In this document: piece after piece, positions 35,432-43,390 of the stretch | How positions within the stretch are numbered: position 1 is the first letter of the stretch | Layout: every line of letters starts with the position of its first letter | Assembly (NCBI RefSeq): GCF_040812015.1 | Contig: NZ_JBFNXJ010000016.1 | Coordinates: 1-64,000, forward strand | DNA: 64,000 nt | Source of the DNA: Chitinivorax sp. PXF-14 | GTDB taxonomy: Bacteria > Pseudomonadota > Gammaproteobacteria > Burkholderiales > SCOH01 | Direction: 5' to 3' | Position numbers and translations under genes: made by a program | The notes under the pieces: model-generated | The model's input: only the letters and a program-made list of their open reading frames with translations | Database searches by the model: none | What the model was told of the DNA's origin: nothing

Positions 35432-36772
35432 GTGGCCTCATTGGATAATGCAAGTCGGGTGCTCAGCGTATCCGAGCTCAACCGCAGCGTTCGGGCACTG
35501 CTCGAACAGAATCTCCCGCTGGCCTGGGTGGGGGGGGAAATCTCCAACCTGACCATCGCGGCGTCCGGCCACTGGTATTTCTCGCTCAAGGATGCGCAGG
35601 CCCAGGTGCGCTGCGTGATGTTCCGGCACAAGGCAGCCCTGCTCGACTTCCGCGCGACGGAGGGCATGCAGGTCGAGGTGCGTGCGGTGCCCGGGCTCTA
35701 CGAGGCGCGCGGCGAATTTCAGCTCGGCGTCGAGTTCATGCGCCGTGCCGGCCTCGGTGCGCTGTTCGAGGCATTCGAGCGGCTCAAGGCCAAGCTGCAG
35801 GCCGAGGGGCTGTTCGACGCGGGGCTCAAGCGGGCGCTACCGCGTTTCCCGCGGCGCATCGGCATCGTCACCTCACCGGCTGCCGCGGCGCTGCGCGATG
35901 TGCTGACCACCCTGAAGCGGCGCATGCCCAGCCTTCCCGTCGTGCTCTACCCGTGCCAGGTGCAGGGGGTAGAGGCCCCGGCACAGATCGTGCGGGCGAT
36001 CGAGGCGGCAAGCCGGCGCGGCGAGTGTGATGTGCTGATTGTCTGCCGTGGTGGCGGCGGCATCGAGGACCTGTGGGCGTTCAACGACGAGGCGGTGGCG
36101 CGCGCCATCGCCGGCTGTGCGATGCCGGTGGTGGCTGGGGTCGGGCATGAAACCGATTTCACCATCGCCGATTTTGTGGCCGACCACCGGGCGCCGACGC
36201 CGACCGCGGCCGCCGAGCTGGTCAGCCCCAACCGCGAGGCCCTGTGCGCCCATCTGGATCAGTTGCAGCGGCGCCTGGCACGCGACATGGAGCGGGGCCT
36301 GGCGCTGCGCGCGCAACGCGTGGATTACCTGTCGCGGCGGTTGGTGCACCCGGGCCAGCGCCTGGCACAACAGGCGCGTGACCTCGATGCGCTGCAGCTG
36401 AGGATGGCCTGTGCCGCTGGTGGCCTGCTCGCGCGAGCCGAGCTGCGGCTCGCCAATGCGCAACGCCGTTACCGGATGGTCCGGCCTGCTGTCGCGGCCG
36501 GCCAGTTGCGCGTCGAGCAGCTGGCGGCGCGTCTTGCGCGCGGCTGGCACCATCTGCACGAGCAGCAGGTGGCGCGGCTGGCCTCGTGCCAGGTCCAGCT
36601 CAAGCAATTGAATCCGCAGGCAGTGCTGGAGCGCGGCTACAGCATAGTGCGCGACATCGACGGCCGCGTGGTGCGGGCTGCAGGCGATGTCCAGCCGGGC
36701 GAGCTGCTGCGGCTGACGCTGCACCAGGGCTGGCTCGACGCGCAGGTGCTGGCGGGCAGCCGGGAGCCCTGA
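35432..36772 (+). CDS. xseA: Exodeoxyribonuclease VII large subunit
   Basis: The 446-residue product has the N-terminal OB fold (VLSVSELNRSVRALLEQNLPLAWVGGEISNLTIAASGHWYFSLKDAQAQVRCVMFR), the catalytic region RIGIVTSPAAAALRDVLTTLKRR and IVCRGGGGIEDLWAFNDEAVARAIAG with GVGHETDFTIADFVADHRAPTPTAAAELVSP, and a long coiled-coil C-terminal part that binds the small subunit. XseA-XseB degrades single-stranded DNA in repair. No xseB is adjacent. The start is GTG 35432 (MASLDNASRVLSV). Confidence 0.96.
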   Translation: MASLDNASRVLSVSELNRSVRALLEQNLPLAWVGGEISNLTIAASGHWYFSLKDAQAQVRCVMFRHKAALLDFRATEGMQVEVRAVPGLYEARGEFQLGVEFMRRAGLGALFEAFERLKAKLQAEGLFDAGLKRALPRFPRRIGIVTSPAAAALRDVLTTLKRRMPSLPVVLYPCQVQGVEAPAQIVRAIEAASRRGECDVLIVCRGGGGIEDLWAFNDEAVARAIAGCAMPVVAGVGHETDFTIADFVADHRAPTPTAAAELVSPNREALCAHLDQLQRRLARDMERGLALRAQRVDYLSRRLVHPGQRLAQQARDLDALQLRMACAAGGLLARAELRLANAQRRYRMVRPAVAAGQLRVEQLAARLARGWHHLHEQQVARLASCQVQLKQLNPQAVLERGYSIVRDIDGRVVRAAGDVQPGELLRLTLHQGWLDAQVLAGSREP

Positions 36773-36812
36773 GCCGGGGAGCGCCTGGCGTGGTGGTGCA
36801 GGGCGAGGGCGT

Positions 36813-37733
36813 TCAGCTGCCGATGAAGGCGCGATAGCGGTCCGCCGTCGCGCCGGGCTGCTCCAGCATCGGCAGGTGGCCGACGCCCGGCAGGATGACC
36901 ACCTTGGTGGGTACCTGCTTCAGGCCCTGCTGCAGCACCGGCACGCTGGATACGTCCAGCACCTTGTCCTGGTCGCCCCACACGATCAGCGTCTTGGCCT
37001 TGATCTTGGGCAGCTCGGGTTCGAGCGGCAGCTGCTGGTCCCACAGCTCCTTGAATATCTTGCGATTGAACTCGCGGTGGTCGTAGGACTTCTGCGCGAA
37101 GTAGTGCTTCATGAAGTCGGGCAGATAGGGCGGGTCGGCGAAGATCAGCTTGAGGAAATCGCCGTAACGTTCCGGGTCGTCGATGATCAGCATGTTCTTG
37201 CCGCTCGACACGGCTTTCAGGAACGGCGATTGCGTCGGGCTGTTGATGCCGGCGGTGTCGAACAGCGCGAGGCTCTTCACGCGGTCGGGGTAGGTGGCGG
37301 CGAACCACGCCGCGATGTAGCCGCCCATCGAGTTGCCTACCAGGTGGGCCTTGGCGATGCCCTGTTGATCGAGCAGCTGGCGAATCCGCTCGACCTGCCT
37401 GGGAATGCTGTAGGACGCCGTGGTGATGCGGCTCGAATCGCCAAAACCGGGCAGGTCGGGGGCGATGACGTGGTAATCCTTGGTCAGATAGCGCGAGAAG
37501 CGCGTCCAGTTGTCGGCATCGCCGCCAAAGCCGTGCAGCATCACGATCGGCTCGCCGGTACCACCTTCCAGGTAGTAGACGATGTGGCCGTCGATCTCGG
37601 TATGCTTGCGTTCCAGCCCCGAGAGCGTGCGCTCGAGCCCGAGCGCGGCCTGTACCGATTGCTCGGAGCTGCAGCCCTCAGTATTGAGCAGGCTCATGGC
37701 GATCAGCGATGCCGTGACGATGCGTAGCAACAT
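36813..37733 (-). CDS. Alpha/beta-hydrolase, lipase-like, probably secreted or lipid-anchored
   Basis: The 306-residue product has an N-terminal signal-like segment, MLLRIVTASLIAMSLLNTEGCSS, in which the Cys could be a lipid site though the lipobox (TEGC) is weak. The catalytic fold has VMLHGFGGDADNWTRF (oxyanion), LVGNSMGGYIAAWFAA (nucleophile elbow GNSMG), IVWGDQDKVLD (Asp) and LPGVGHLPMLEQP (His). This is the extracellular lipase/monoglyceride-lipase type. The frame is open far upstream, but ATG 37733 begins the signal sequence and no conserved residues precede it. It converges with xseA and is divergent from the DUF1857 gene. Confidence 0.82.
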   Translation of the reverse strand: MLLRIVTASLIAMSLLNTEGCSSEQSVQAALGLERTLSGLERKHTEIDGHIVYYLEGGTGEPIVMLHGFGGDADNWTRFSRYLTKDYHVIAPDLPGFGDSSRITTASYSIPRQVERIRQLLDQQGIAKAHLVGNSMGGYIAAWFAATYPDRVKSLALFDTAGINSPTQSPFLKAVSSGKNMLIIDDPERYGDFLKLIFADPPYLPDFMKHYFAQKSYDHREFNRKIFKELWDQQLPLEPELPKIKAKTLIVWGDQDKVLDVSSVPVLQQGLKQVPTKVVILPGVGHLPMLEQPGATADRYRAFIGS

Positions 37734-37962
37734 GGGTGTTGTCCGACAGGTTGGGTTGCCTGAATTGTAGCCCTGATGCGGTTCTGCGCGGAAGTGAAAA
37801 TATTGACGTTGGCATTTTTTGTGGCCATGTAACTGCGGTGCACCATACCCAATGCTTGCCCATGGAACCATTGCCGTGCGCGGCCGGGCCACCGTCTGGC
37901 CGCCCCCGCCGCGCGAACTTTGCCCGGGGCTGATATGCTGTGCGGCCCGAGGAGTGAACCAG

Positions 37963-38436
37963 ATGCAATTCGAACACATCGTCGTCATCAACGACCCGAA
38001 CAACCCGATGCTGGCTGACCTGAGTCCGAGCCAGATATGGCAGGGCCTGGTCATGCGCGTCGAGGCGCCGCAGCTGTTTCTTGACAACGTCGAGCGCGTC
38101 ACCATCGAGGAACGCGGCGACAGCCTGATCGTGCGCGAGATGCAGCTGGGTAAGCTGCTGGTGCGTGACCGCATCCACCTCGAGCCTGCCCGCCGCATGC
38201 ATTTCGAGACCGAGCCGTCCGAGCTGCACGGTGGCGGCAAGCTGACCGTAACGCTCGAGAGCCCGGCCGCGGGCACGCTGCTGCTACGCTTTGCCTATGA
38301 GACGCCGCACGACGATACCGCCGATACCGAGGACGCCAAGCTGCTCGGCTATCTGAAGGCAGCCTACCGTGCCAACGATGTCGATGCGGTGCGCAAGATC
38401 CGCGAACTGGCCGAAGCGGGCAAGCTCGGCGATTGA
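37963..38436 (+). CDS. DUF1857 / AtaL-like SRPBCC-fold protein
   Basis: The 157-residue product begins MQFEHIVVINDPNNPMLADLSPSQIWQGLVMRVEAP, matching the DUF1857 (AtaL-like) family of START/SRPBCC-like proteins with a hydrophobic ligand pocket. The tail TADTEDAKLLGYLKAAYRANDVDAVRKIRELAEAGKL is the usual C-terminal helix. The ligand and role are unknown. The start has GAGGAG about 8 bases upstream. The gene is followed after 41 bases by the small ORF that contains a terminator; the two are probably on one transcript. Confidence 0.85.
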   Translation: MQFEHIVVINDPNNPMLADLSPSQIWQGLVMRVEAPQLFLDNVERVTIEERGDSLIVREMQLGKLLVRDRIHLEPARRMHFETEPSELHGGGKLTVTLESPAAGTLLLRFAYETPHDDTADTEDAKLLGYLKAAYRANDVDAVRKIRELAEAGKLGD

Positions 38437-38477
38437 GCAGAAACGAACCGCGAGGCGGTTCCATTCAGGAGTAGATG

Positions 38478-38672
38478 ATGAAAAAACACGGTAATACCAT
38501 CAAGCCACGCGATGTTGCGGCCATGGCGCTCGCCCATTGCCGGGGCGGGGCGCACGACAAATCTCCGGGTGCGAAACGACAGGCGGCGAGGCGCGATCTC
38601 GCACGGGAAATGGCGGCCCTCAACGGCCGGCGCAACAAGGGCTCGCAAGAGCCCTTTTTCATGGCCGCGTGA
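38478..38672 (+). CDS. Small basic protein with transcription terminator inside its coding sequence
   Basis: A 64-residue Arg/Lys/Ala-rich ORF begins at ATG 38478 (a second ATG lies at 38475) with AGGAG at 38467-38471. The sequence KPRDVAAMALAHCRGGAHDKSPGAK... resembles small basic proteins of unknown function in betaproteobacteria. The terminator hairpin at 38637-38659 ends before the TGA at 38670-38672, so transcripts stopping there would have no stop codon. This recalls arfA regulation, but ArfA motifs are not recognisable. It may alternatively be just the untranslated end of the DUF1857 transcript. Confidence 0.6.
   Translation: MKKHGNTIKPRDVAAMALAHCRGGAHDKSPGAKRQAARRDLAREMAALNGRRNKGSQEPFFMAA
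38637..38659 (+). terminator. Intrinsic terminator inside the small ORF
   Basis: AAGGGCTC (38637-38644), GNRA-type loop GCAA, and GAGCCCTT (38649-38656) form an 8-bp stem with a T-run at 38655-38659. The small ORF's stop codon is 11 bases further downstream. Confidence 0.9.
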
Positions 38673-38731
38673 CAGGCTTTCAGGGCGGCGGCGTGGAAGG
38701 CTAAAATGGCACGACAAGGAGGATGTGCTGT

Positions 38732-39436
38732 ATGAGAACAATCGGTGTGATCGGCGGCATGAGCTGGGAATCCAGCCAGCTTTACTATCGTCTGCTCAAC
38801 CAGAAGGTGAAGGAGCGCATGGGCGGCTTGCACTCGGCCAAGCTGCTGATGTCCTCGCTCGATTTCGCGGAGCTCGCCGCGATGCAGGAAGACGGCCACT
38901 GGCACCAGATCGGCGTCAAACTCGCGCATGAGGCGCGGCGGCTGGAGCTGGCCGGGGCCGACTGCATCCTGGTCGCGGCCAATACCATGCACAAGGTCGC
39001 CGACCAGATCGAGCACGTGCTGACCGTGCCGCTGATCCATATCGCGGATGCCACGGCCCAGGCCGTCAAGATGCGCGGCATCCGTCGCGTCGGCCTGCTC
39101 GGCACCAAGTACACCATGGAGCAGGAGTTCTACGCCGGCAGGCTGACCATGCAGCACGGGCTCGACGTGCTGGTGCCGACGGTGGAGGACCGCGAGCTGA
39201 TCCACCACGTGATCTACCAGGAGCTGTGCCAGGGTCGTTTCGATGGCGCCTCGCGCCGGCATTTCATCGAGATTATGCAGGAGCTCGTCCGGCGCGGCGC
39301 GCAGGGCATCATCCTGGGCTGCACCGAGATCGGCCTGCTGATCACGCAGGACGACAGCGCCGTGCCGCTGTTCGATACCGCGCAGCTGCATGTCGAGGCC
39401 GCCGTGGAGTTCGCGCTCGAGCACATGCCGCGCTGA
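38732..39436 (+). CDS. Aspartate/glutamate racemase family protein (YgeA-like)
   Basis: The 234-residue product starts MRTIGVIGGMSWESSQLYYRLLNQKVKERMGGLHSAKLLMSSLDFAEL, then HIADATAQAVKMRGIRRVGLLGTKYTMEQEFYAGRL and IILGCTEIGLLI, closely following YgeA. The second catalytic Cys is present (GCTEIG). The first position reads VAANTMHK, with Ala where YgeA-type racemases have Thr or Cys, so two-base catalysis may be impaired. The start ATG 38732 is 10 bases after AAGGAGG; an ATG at 38723 sits too close to it. It precedes azlCD on the same strand. Confidence 0.85.
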   Translation: MRTIGVIGGMSWESSQLYYRLLNQKVKERMGGLHSAKLLMSSLDFAELAAMQEDGHWHQIGVKLAHEARRLELAGADCILVAANTMHKVADQIEHVLTVPLIHIADATAQAVKMRGIRRVGLLGTKYTMEQEFYAGRLTMQHGLDVLVPTVEDRELIHHVIYQELCQGRFDGASRRHFIEIMQELVRRGAQGIILGCTEIGLLITQDDSAVPLFDTAQLHVEAAVEFALEHMPR

Positions 39437-39491
39437 CTTGCGTGTTTCCCGCACAGACAGCGGTGTCGCACCCGTGCTCCAATGCGGCACC

Positions 39492-40184
39492 ATGAATCAG
39501 CCTCGACAACAGGAATTCTGGCGCGGTGCGCGCGATACCTTTGCCATGATGGTGGCGGCGGCGCCGTTCGCCGTCATTTTTGGCACGCTGGCCGGCAGCG
39601 CCGGCCTGTCGCTCGCGCAGGCGCAGGCGATGTCGTTGGTGATGTATGCCGGCTCGGCGCAGTTCATCGCCGTGTCGTTGTTCGCCTCGGGCACCGGCCT
39701 CGCGGTGATGTGGCTCACCACGCTGGTGGTCAATCTGCGCCACCTGCTGTATGCCGCCACGCTGTTGCCGCATGTGCGGCACCTGCCGCAGCGCTGGCTG
39801 GTGCCGATGGGCTTCTGGCTCACCGACGAGACCTTCGCCGTGGTCAACCACCGCTACAGCGAGGCCGGCTCGCGCGAGTACGCGCACTGGTACTACGTCG
39901 GTGCGGCGCTGCCCTTCTATCTGAACTGGAATGCCTGGACGCTGCTCGGCCTCACTATCGGCCAGCTGTTCCCGGGGCTGGCGAAGATGGGGCTCGATTT
40001 CGCCATGTCGGTGACCTTCATCGGTATCGTCGTGCCCTCGCTCAGGAATCGCCCGATGCTGGCCGCCTCGCTCTCGGCCGGCCTGGTCGCGCTGCTGGCC
40101 CATGCGTGGCCCTACAAGCTCGGCCTGATGGCCGCCGCCGCGGCTGGCGTCGCGGTCGGCCTGCTGCTGGAGAAGCGCCAATGA
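39492..40184 (+). CDS. azlC: AzlC-family permease subunit
   Basis: The 230-residue polytopic protein has the AzlC hallmarks: FWRGARDTFAMMVAAAPFAVIFGTLAGSAGLSLAQAQAMSLVMYAGSAQFIAV, VMWLTTLVVNLRHLLYAATL and GFWLTDETFAVVNHRY. With AzlD it exports branched-chain amino acids (and the analogue azaleucine) through the inner membrane. The ATG at 39492 begins the conserved part; the frame extends upstream to 39390 without support. The stop overlaps the azlD start (ATGA), indicating coupled translation. Confidence 0.93.
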   Translation: MNQPRQQEFWRGARDTFAMMVAAAPFAVIFGTLAGSAGLSLAQAQAMSLVMYAGSAQFIAVSLFASGTGLAVMWLTTLVVNLRHLLYAATLLPHVRHLPQRWLVPMGFWLTDETFAVVNHRYSEAGSREYAHWYYVGAALPFYLNWNAWTLLGLTIGQLFPGLAKMGLDFAMSVTFIGIVVPSLRNRPMLAASLSAGLVALLAHAWPYKLGLMAAAAAGVAVGLLLEKRQ

Positions 40185-40501
40185 ACTACTGGCTCGCCAT
40201 CGTCGGCATGTCGCTGATCACCTTCGGCATCCGTTACGCGCTGTTCGCCTTTGCCGCCAGTGTGCGCTTTCCGCCGACGCTGGAACGCGCGCTGCATTAC
40301 GTGCCGCCGGCCGTGCTGTCGGCCATCGTTTTCCCGGCCGTGCTGATGCCCGACGGCCATACCCTGGCGCTCGGCTGGCGCAACCCCTACCTGATCGGCG
40401 CAGTGGTTGCCATCACCGTCAGCGCGCTGACGCGCAAGCTGCTGCTGACCACCATCGTCGGCATGGCGGTATTCTTCGTGTGGAAGATGGCCGTGGCTTA
40501 G
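40181..40501 (+). CDS. azlD: AzlD-family permease subunit
   Basis: This 106-residue protein has about four membrane segments: MNYWLAIVGMSLITFGIRYALFAFAAS, RALHYVPPAVLSAIVFPAVLMP, YLIGAVVAITVSALTRKL and LTTIVGMAVFFVWKM. AzlD is the small partner of AzlC in branched-chain amino acid export. It starts inside the azlC stop (40181-40184). Its TAG stop (40499-40501) overlaps the TAA stop of the convergent ribbon-helix-helix gene on the other strand (TTAG at 40498-40501). Confidence 0.93.
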   Translation: MNYWLAIVGMSLITFGIRYALFAFAASVRFPPTLERALHYVPPAVLSAIVFPAVLMPDGHTLALGWRNPYLIGAVVAITVSALTRKLLLTTIVGMAVFFVWKMAVA

Positions 40502-40695
40502 CCCGGCTCGTCGTCCGGCAAGGCCGGCGGCGGCAGTTCGTCGCGTTGCCCCAGGCGCTGCCGCATGAAGTCGCGCAGCGCGTATTCGATCTGCGCGTTG
40601 ACGCTGCGCAACTCGGCCTCCGCCAGGCGTTCATACCAGTCGAGCAGGCTCGCATCGACGCGCAACGCAAACCCCTTCTTGCCGCCCTTGCTCAT
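40498..40695 (-). CDS. Arc-type ribbon-helix-helix DNA-binding protein
   Basis: This 65-residue protein begins MSKGGKKGFALRVDASLLDWYERLAEAELRSVNAQIEYALRDFMRQR. A short beta strand (KGFALRVDA) and two helices with the RSVNAQIEYALRD signature make an Arc/MetJ-type RHH fold, used by dimeric repressors. A Pro-rich acidic tail follows. Its ATG overlaps the SPFH stop (40695-40697), so it is coupled to the SPFH gene. It probably represses its own operon by binding the twin TGATATCA sites at 41562-41580; such proteins also occur as antitoxins, but no toxin is present. Confidence 0.8.
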   Translation of the reverse strand: MSKGGKKGFALRVDASLLDWYERLAEAELRSVNAQIEYALRDFMRQRLGQRDELPPPALPDDEPG

Positions 40696-41549
40696 CAGTT
40701 GTACAGCGTCCCGGTATTGACGACGGGTTGGGCGTCCTTGTCGCCACACAGCACCACGAGCAGATTGCTGACCATCGCGGCCTTGCGCTCGTCGTCGAGC
40801 TCCACCACCTGCTTTTCGGAGAGCGATTTCAAGGCGGACTCGACCATGTCCACCGCACCGTGCACGATCTTCTGCCGCGCGGCCAGCACGGCCTCAGCCT
40901 GCTGGCGGCGCAGCATCACGCCAGCGATCTCGGGGGCATAGGCAAGATGGGACAGGCGCGCGTCATCGATCGCGATGCCGGCCTGTTCGACATGTTTCTG
41001 GATCTCCGCCACGAGGCAGCGCTGGATTTCCTCCGGGCTGCCGGACAGCGAGGCGTCGCTGTCCTCGGGGTTATCGTAGACGTACTCGCGCGCCAGGTGG
41101 CGGATAGCCGATTCGGCCTGAATTGCGATGTAGTTCGCATAGTCGTCGACCTCGAAGACCGCCTTCGCGCTGTCCTCCACCCGCCACACGATCACGGCGC
41201 CGATCTCGATCGGGTTGCCGCGCTTGTCGTTGACCTTGAGCGTCTGGCTGGCGAAATTGCGCCGGCGCAGCGAGACCTTGCGCTTGCTATAGAACGGGCT
41301 GCTCCAGCGCAGGCCTTCGGCCGTCACCGTGCCGACATACTTGCCGAACAGCGTCAGCACGGCCGATTCGTTGGGCTGCAGCATGTACAGGCCCGGCGCG
41401 ACAACGAGCAGCGAGAGCACCGCCAGCGCAATGCCGATGATTGGCGTGCCGGCCAGCAACAGATAGGCGGCGCAAAGCTGCGCCAACAGCAGAAATACGA
41501 GGGCGGCAATGCCAGAAAGGCTGCCGGTGTCCTTGTCGCTACTTGCCAT
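40695..41549 (-). CDS. SPFH/prohibitin-domain membrane protein
   Basis: The 284-residue protein has two close membrane segments near the N-terminus (GIAALVFLLLAQLCAAYLLLAGTPIIGIALAVLSLLVVAPGLYML). An SPFH domain follows (QPNESAVLTLFGKYVGTVTAEGLRWSSPFYSKRKVSLRRRNFASQTLKVNDKRGNPIEIGAVIVWRVEDSAKAVFEVDDYANYI), then a helical region (EEIQRCLVAEIQKHVEQAGIAIDDARLSHLAYAPEIAGVMLRRQQAEAVLAARQ). SPFH proteins form membrane microdomain scaffolds or protease regulators. It has GGAG upstream and a promoter overlapped by the TGATATCA operator. It is cotranscribed with the RHH protein. Confidence 0.88.
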   Translation of the reverse strand: MASSDKDTGSLSGIAALVFLLLAQLCAAYLLLAGTPIIGIALAVLSLLVVAPGLYMLQPNESAVLTLFGKYVGTVTAEGLRWSSPFYSKRKVSLRRRNFASQTLKVNDKRGNPIEIGAVIVWRVEDSAKAVFEVDDYANYIAIQAESAIRHLAREYVYDNPEDSDASLSGSPEEIQRCLVAEIQKHVEQAGIAIDDARLSHLAYAPEIAGVMLRRQQAEAVLAARQKIVHGAVDMVESALKSLSEKQVVELDDERKAAMVSNLLVVLCGDKDAQPVVNTGTLYN

Positions 41550-41561
41550 GATGGCTCCATT

Positions 41562-41584
41562 TGATATCAGAGTGATATCACTCT
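41562..41584 (-). promoter_or_regulatory. Twin TGATATCA operator overlapping the SPFH-RHH promoter
   Basis: TGATATCA occurs at 41562-41569 and again at 41573-41580, 11 bp apart (one DNA turn); AGAGTGATATCACTCT (41569-41584) is a 16-bp perfect palindrome. On the minus strand it covers a possible -10 element TAGAGT that sits 17 bases after TTGCAT, and it lies 13-35 bases upstream of the SPFH start codon. Spacing fits a pair of RHH dimers. Autoregulation by the RHH protein is an inference. Confidence 0.65.
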
Positions 41585-41643
41585 AGTGCTGAAAAATGGC
41601 AAATGCAAGTGCGACCTGCGCAGGCTCCCCGCTCGGGGAACCG

Positions 41644-42582
41644 CTAGCCGGCCAGCCAGTGCTCGATGTGGCGGCGGACTTCGGCGGCCAGGTCGGGGCG
41701 CAGGCAGTCGATTTCAACCGTGTCGCCCATGCCGCGAAGCCAGGTCAGCTGCCGCTTGGCGAGCTGGCGCGTGGCAAAGATGCCCTTGTCGCGCATCGTC
41801 GCGTAATCGACCTCGCCTTCGAGGTATTCCCAGGCCTGGCGGTAGCCGACGCAGCGCATCGACGGCAGGCCGGCGTGCAGCGCCGGGTAATGGGCGCGCA
41901 GTCGCTGCATCTCGTCGAGAAAACCCTGTTCCAGCATCTGGTCGAAGCGCTGCTCGATGCGCTGATGCAGCACCGCGCGCTCGGACGGCACCAGCGCGAG
42001 TTTCAGCAGCCGGTAGGGCAGCGGTGTGCTGGTCTGGCGCGCAAGCAGCGCCGACATCGGCTCGCCGCTCAGGCGGTGGATCTCGAGCGCGCGCTGGATG
42101 CGCTGGCTGTCGCCGGGCTGCAGCCGCGCCGCGGTCTCGGCATCGACCTTGGCCAGCTCGGCGTGCATCGCCGGCCAGCCGCGCACGGCGGCCTCGGCAT
42201 CGAGCTCGGCGCGCACGGCGGGGTCGGCCTGCGGCAGTTCGGACAACCCCTCCTGCAGCGCCTTGAAGTACAGCATGGTGCCGCCGACCAGCAGCGGCAC
42301 CTTGCCGCGCGCGGTGATCTCGGCCATCAGCGCCAGCGCGTCGCCGCGAAATTGCGCTGCCGAGTAGCTATCGGTTGGGTCGATGACGTCGATCAGGTGG
42401 TGCGGTGCGCGTTCGAGCGTGGCCGCGTCGGGCTTGGCGCTGCCGATGTCCATGTCGCGGAACACCAGCGCCGAGTCGACGCTGATCAGTTCCAGCGGCA
42501 GGGTTTGCACGAGTTCGACCGCCGCGCCGGTCTTGCCGCTCGCGGTGGGGCCCATGAGAAAGATGGCGGGAGGGTGTGTCAT
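41644..42582 (-). CDS. miaA: tRNA dimethylallyltransferase
   Basis: The 312-residue product begins [49 protein letters not shown], the P-loop and Asp-containing motifs of MiaA. It continues with [38 protein letters not shown] and [12 protein letters not shown]. It transfers a dimethylallyl group to A37 of tRNAs reading UNN codons. It overlaps the upstream membrane protein gene by 4 bases and ends the mutL operon. The usual downstream hfq is missing; the SPFH operon lies there instead. Confidence 0.97.
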   Translation of the reverse strand: MTHPPAIFLMGPTASGKTGAAVELVQTLPLELISVDSALVFRDMDIGSAKPDAATLERAPHHLIDVIDPTDSYSAAQFRGDALALMAEITARGKVPLLVGGTMLYFKALQEGLSELPQADPAVRAELDAEAAVRGWPAMHAELAKVDAETAARLQPGDSQRIQRALEIHRLSGEPMSALLARQTSTPLPYRLLKLALVPSERAVLHQRIEQRFDQMLEQGFLDEMQRLRAHYPALHAGLPSMRCVGYRQAWEYLEGEVDYATMRDKGIFATRQLAKRQLTWLRGMGDTVEIDCLRPDLAAEVRRHIEHWLAG

Positions 42583-43343
42583 GTCAGGCGTCGCAACAAC
42601 TGGCTAATGGACATCGCCACCGCAACCGAGAGCGCGATGGCAGGCAGGAAGGCCCAGCCGCCGAGGGGTTCGAGCAGGCTGGCGAGCAGCATGGAAAAGG
42701 CGCCGAGCCCGGTCATGCCGGCGCCGAAGCCCTTGAGCTGCACCAGCAGCGCGTCGCGGCCCGCGTTGGCGAGCGTGAACGCCGGCATGACCGAGCTGGC
42801 CACCGGGAACACCGTCAGTACGCCGGTCAGCGACGAGCCGATGCGCGTGGCGACGGCAGTGAGCCCGATCACCAGCAGCAGCGCCGCCGCCATGCGCGCC
42901 GCGAGCTCCAGCTTGGGCAGATGGGCGCCGCGCGGCGTGGCCGATGGCTTGGGTATCGCCAGCGTGCCGGCAATCAGTACTACGATCGCGCCGATACCGA
43001 GCCAGGCCTGGCCGATCAGGCCCGATTCGCTGAACGCGATGCCGACCGCGAGAAAGCCCAGCCAGCCGGCCAGCAGGCTCGCGAGCCAGCCGCGCCGCGC
43101 GCTGACCCAGGCCATCAGCAGCAGGTGGGCCGTGATCGCCCACAGGCCGGCCGGGATCGCGCGCGCCGAGGCGGCGGCAAAGCTCGCGCCGTGCTGCAGC
43201 CACAGCGCCGCGACGATCGGGCCGGCGACCAGCGGCAGCCCGCCGAGCAGGCCGGCCACGGCTTGTCCCCAGCGCTTGCCGGCGAGGCTGGCGAGCCCGA
43301 TGAACAGCGGGGCGCCGAAGAATTTGATGACGAGGACTTCCAT
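42579..43343 (-). CDS. Membrane protein of unknown function between mutL and miaA
   Basis: This 254-residue very hydrophobic protein has about eight membrane segments. Features include [48 protein letters not shown], and a second half with [47 protein letters not shown]; the two halves share a Gly/Ser-Pro-containing pattern ([12 protein letters not shown] / [13 protein letters not shown]), so an internal duplication is possible. I do not recognise the family. Its stop overlaps the miaA start (ATGA), and it follows mutL after 47 bases, so it is part of the mutL-miaA transcript. Confidence 0.7.
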   Translation of the reverse strand: MEVLVIKFFGAPLFIGLASLAGKRWGQAVAGLLGGLPLVAGPIVAALWLQHGASFAAASARAIPAGLWAITAHLLLMAWVSARRGWLASLLAGWLGFLAVGIAFSESGLIGQAWLGIGAIVVLIAGTLAIPKPSATPRGAHLPKLELAARMAAALLLVIGLTAVATRIGSSLTGVLTVFPVASSVMPAFTLANAGRDALLVQLKGFGAGMTGLGAFSMLLASLLEPLGGWAFLPAIALSVAVAMSISQLLRRLT

Positions 43344-43390
43344 GATGCGTTTCTACTCGAATTCTGGCCGTTGCCGACCGGGCTGCGCGC

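Noticed and set aside
38478-38672. Calling the small ORF arfA outright
   Set aside because: The internal terminator matches arfA regulation, but the protein lacks the ArfA N-terminal and KGKGSY-type motifs; kept as an unnamed gene.
38700-38722. Sigma54 (-24/-12) promoter ahead of the racemase gene
   Set aside because: TGGCAC is present, but the -12 TTGC element at the right spacing is absent.
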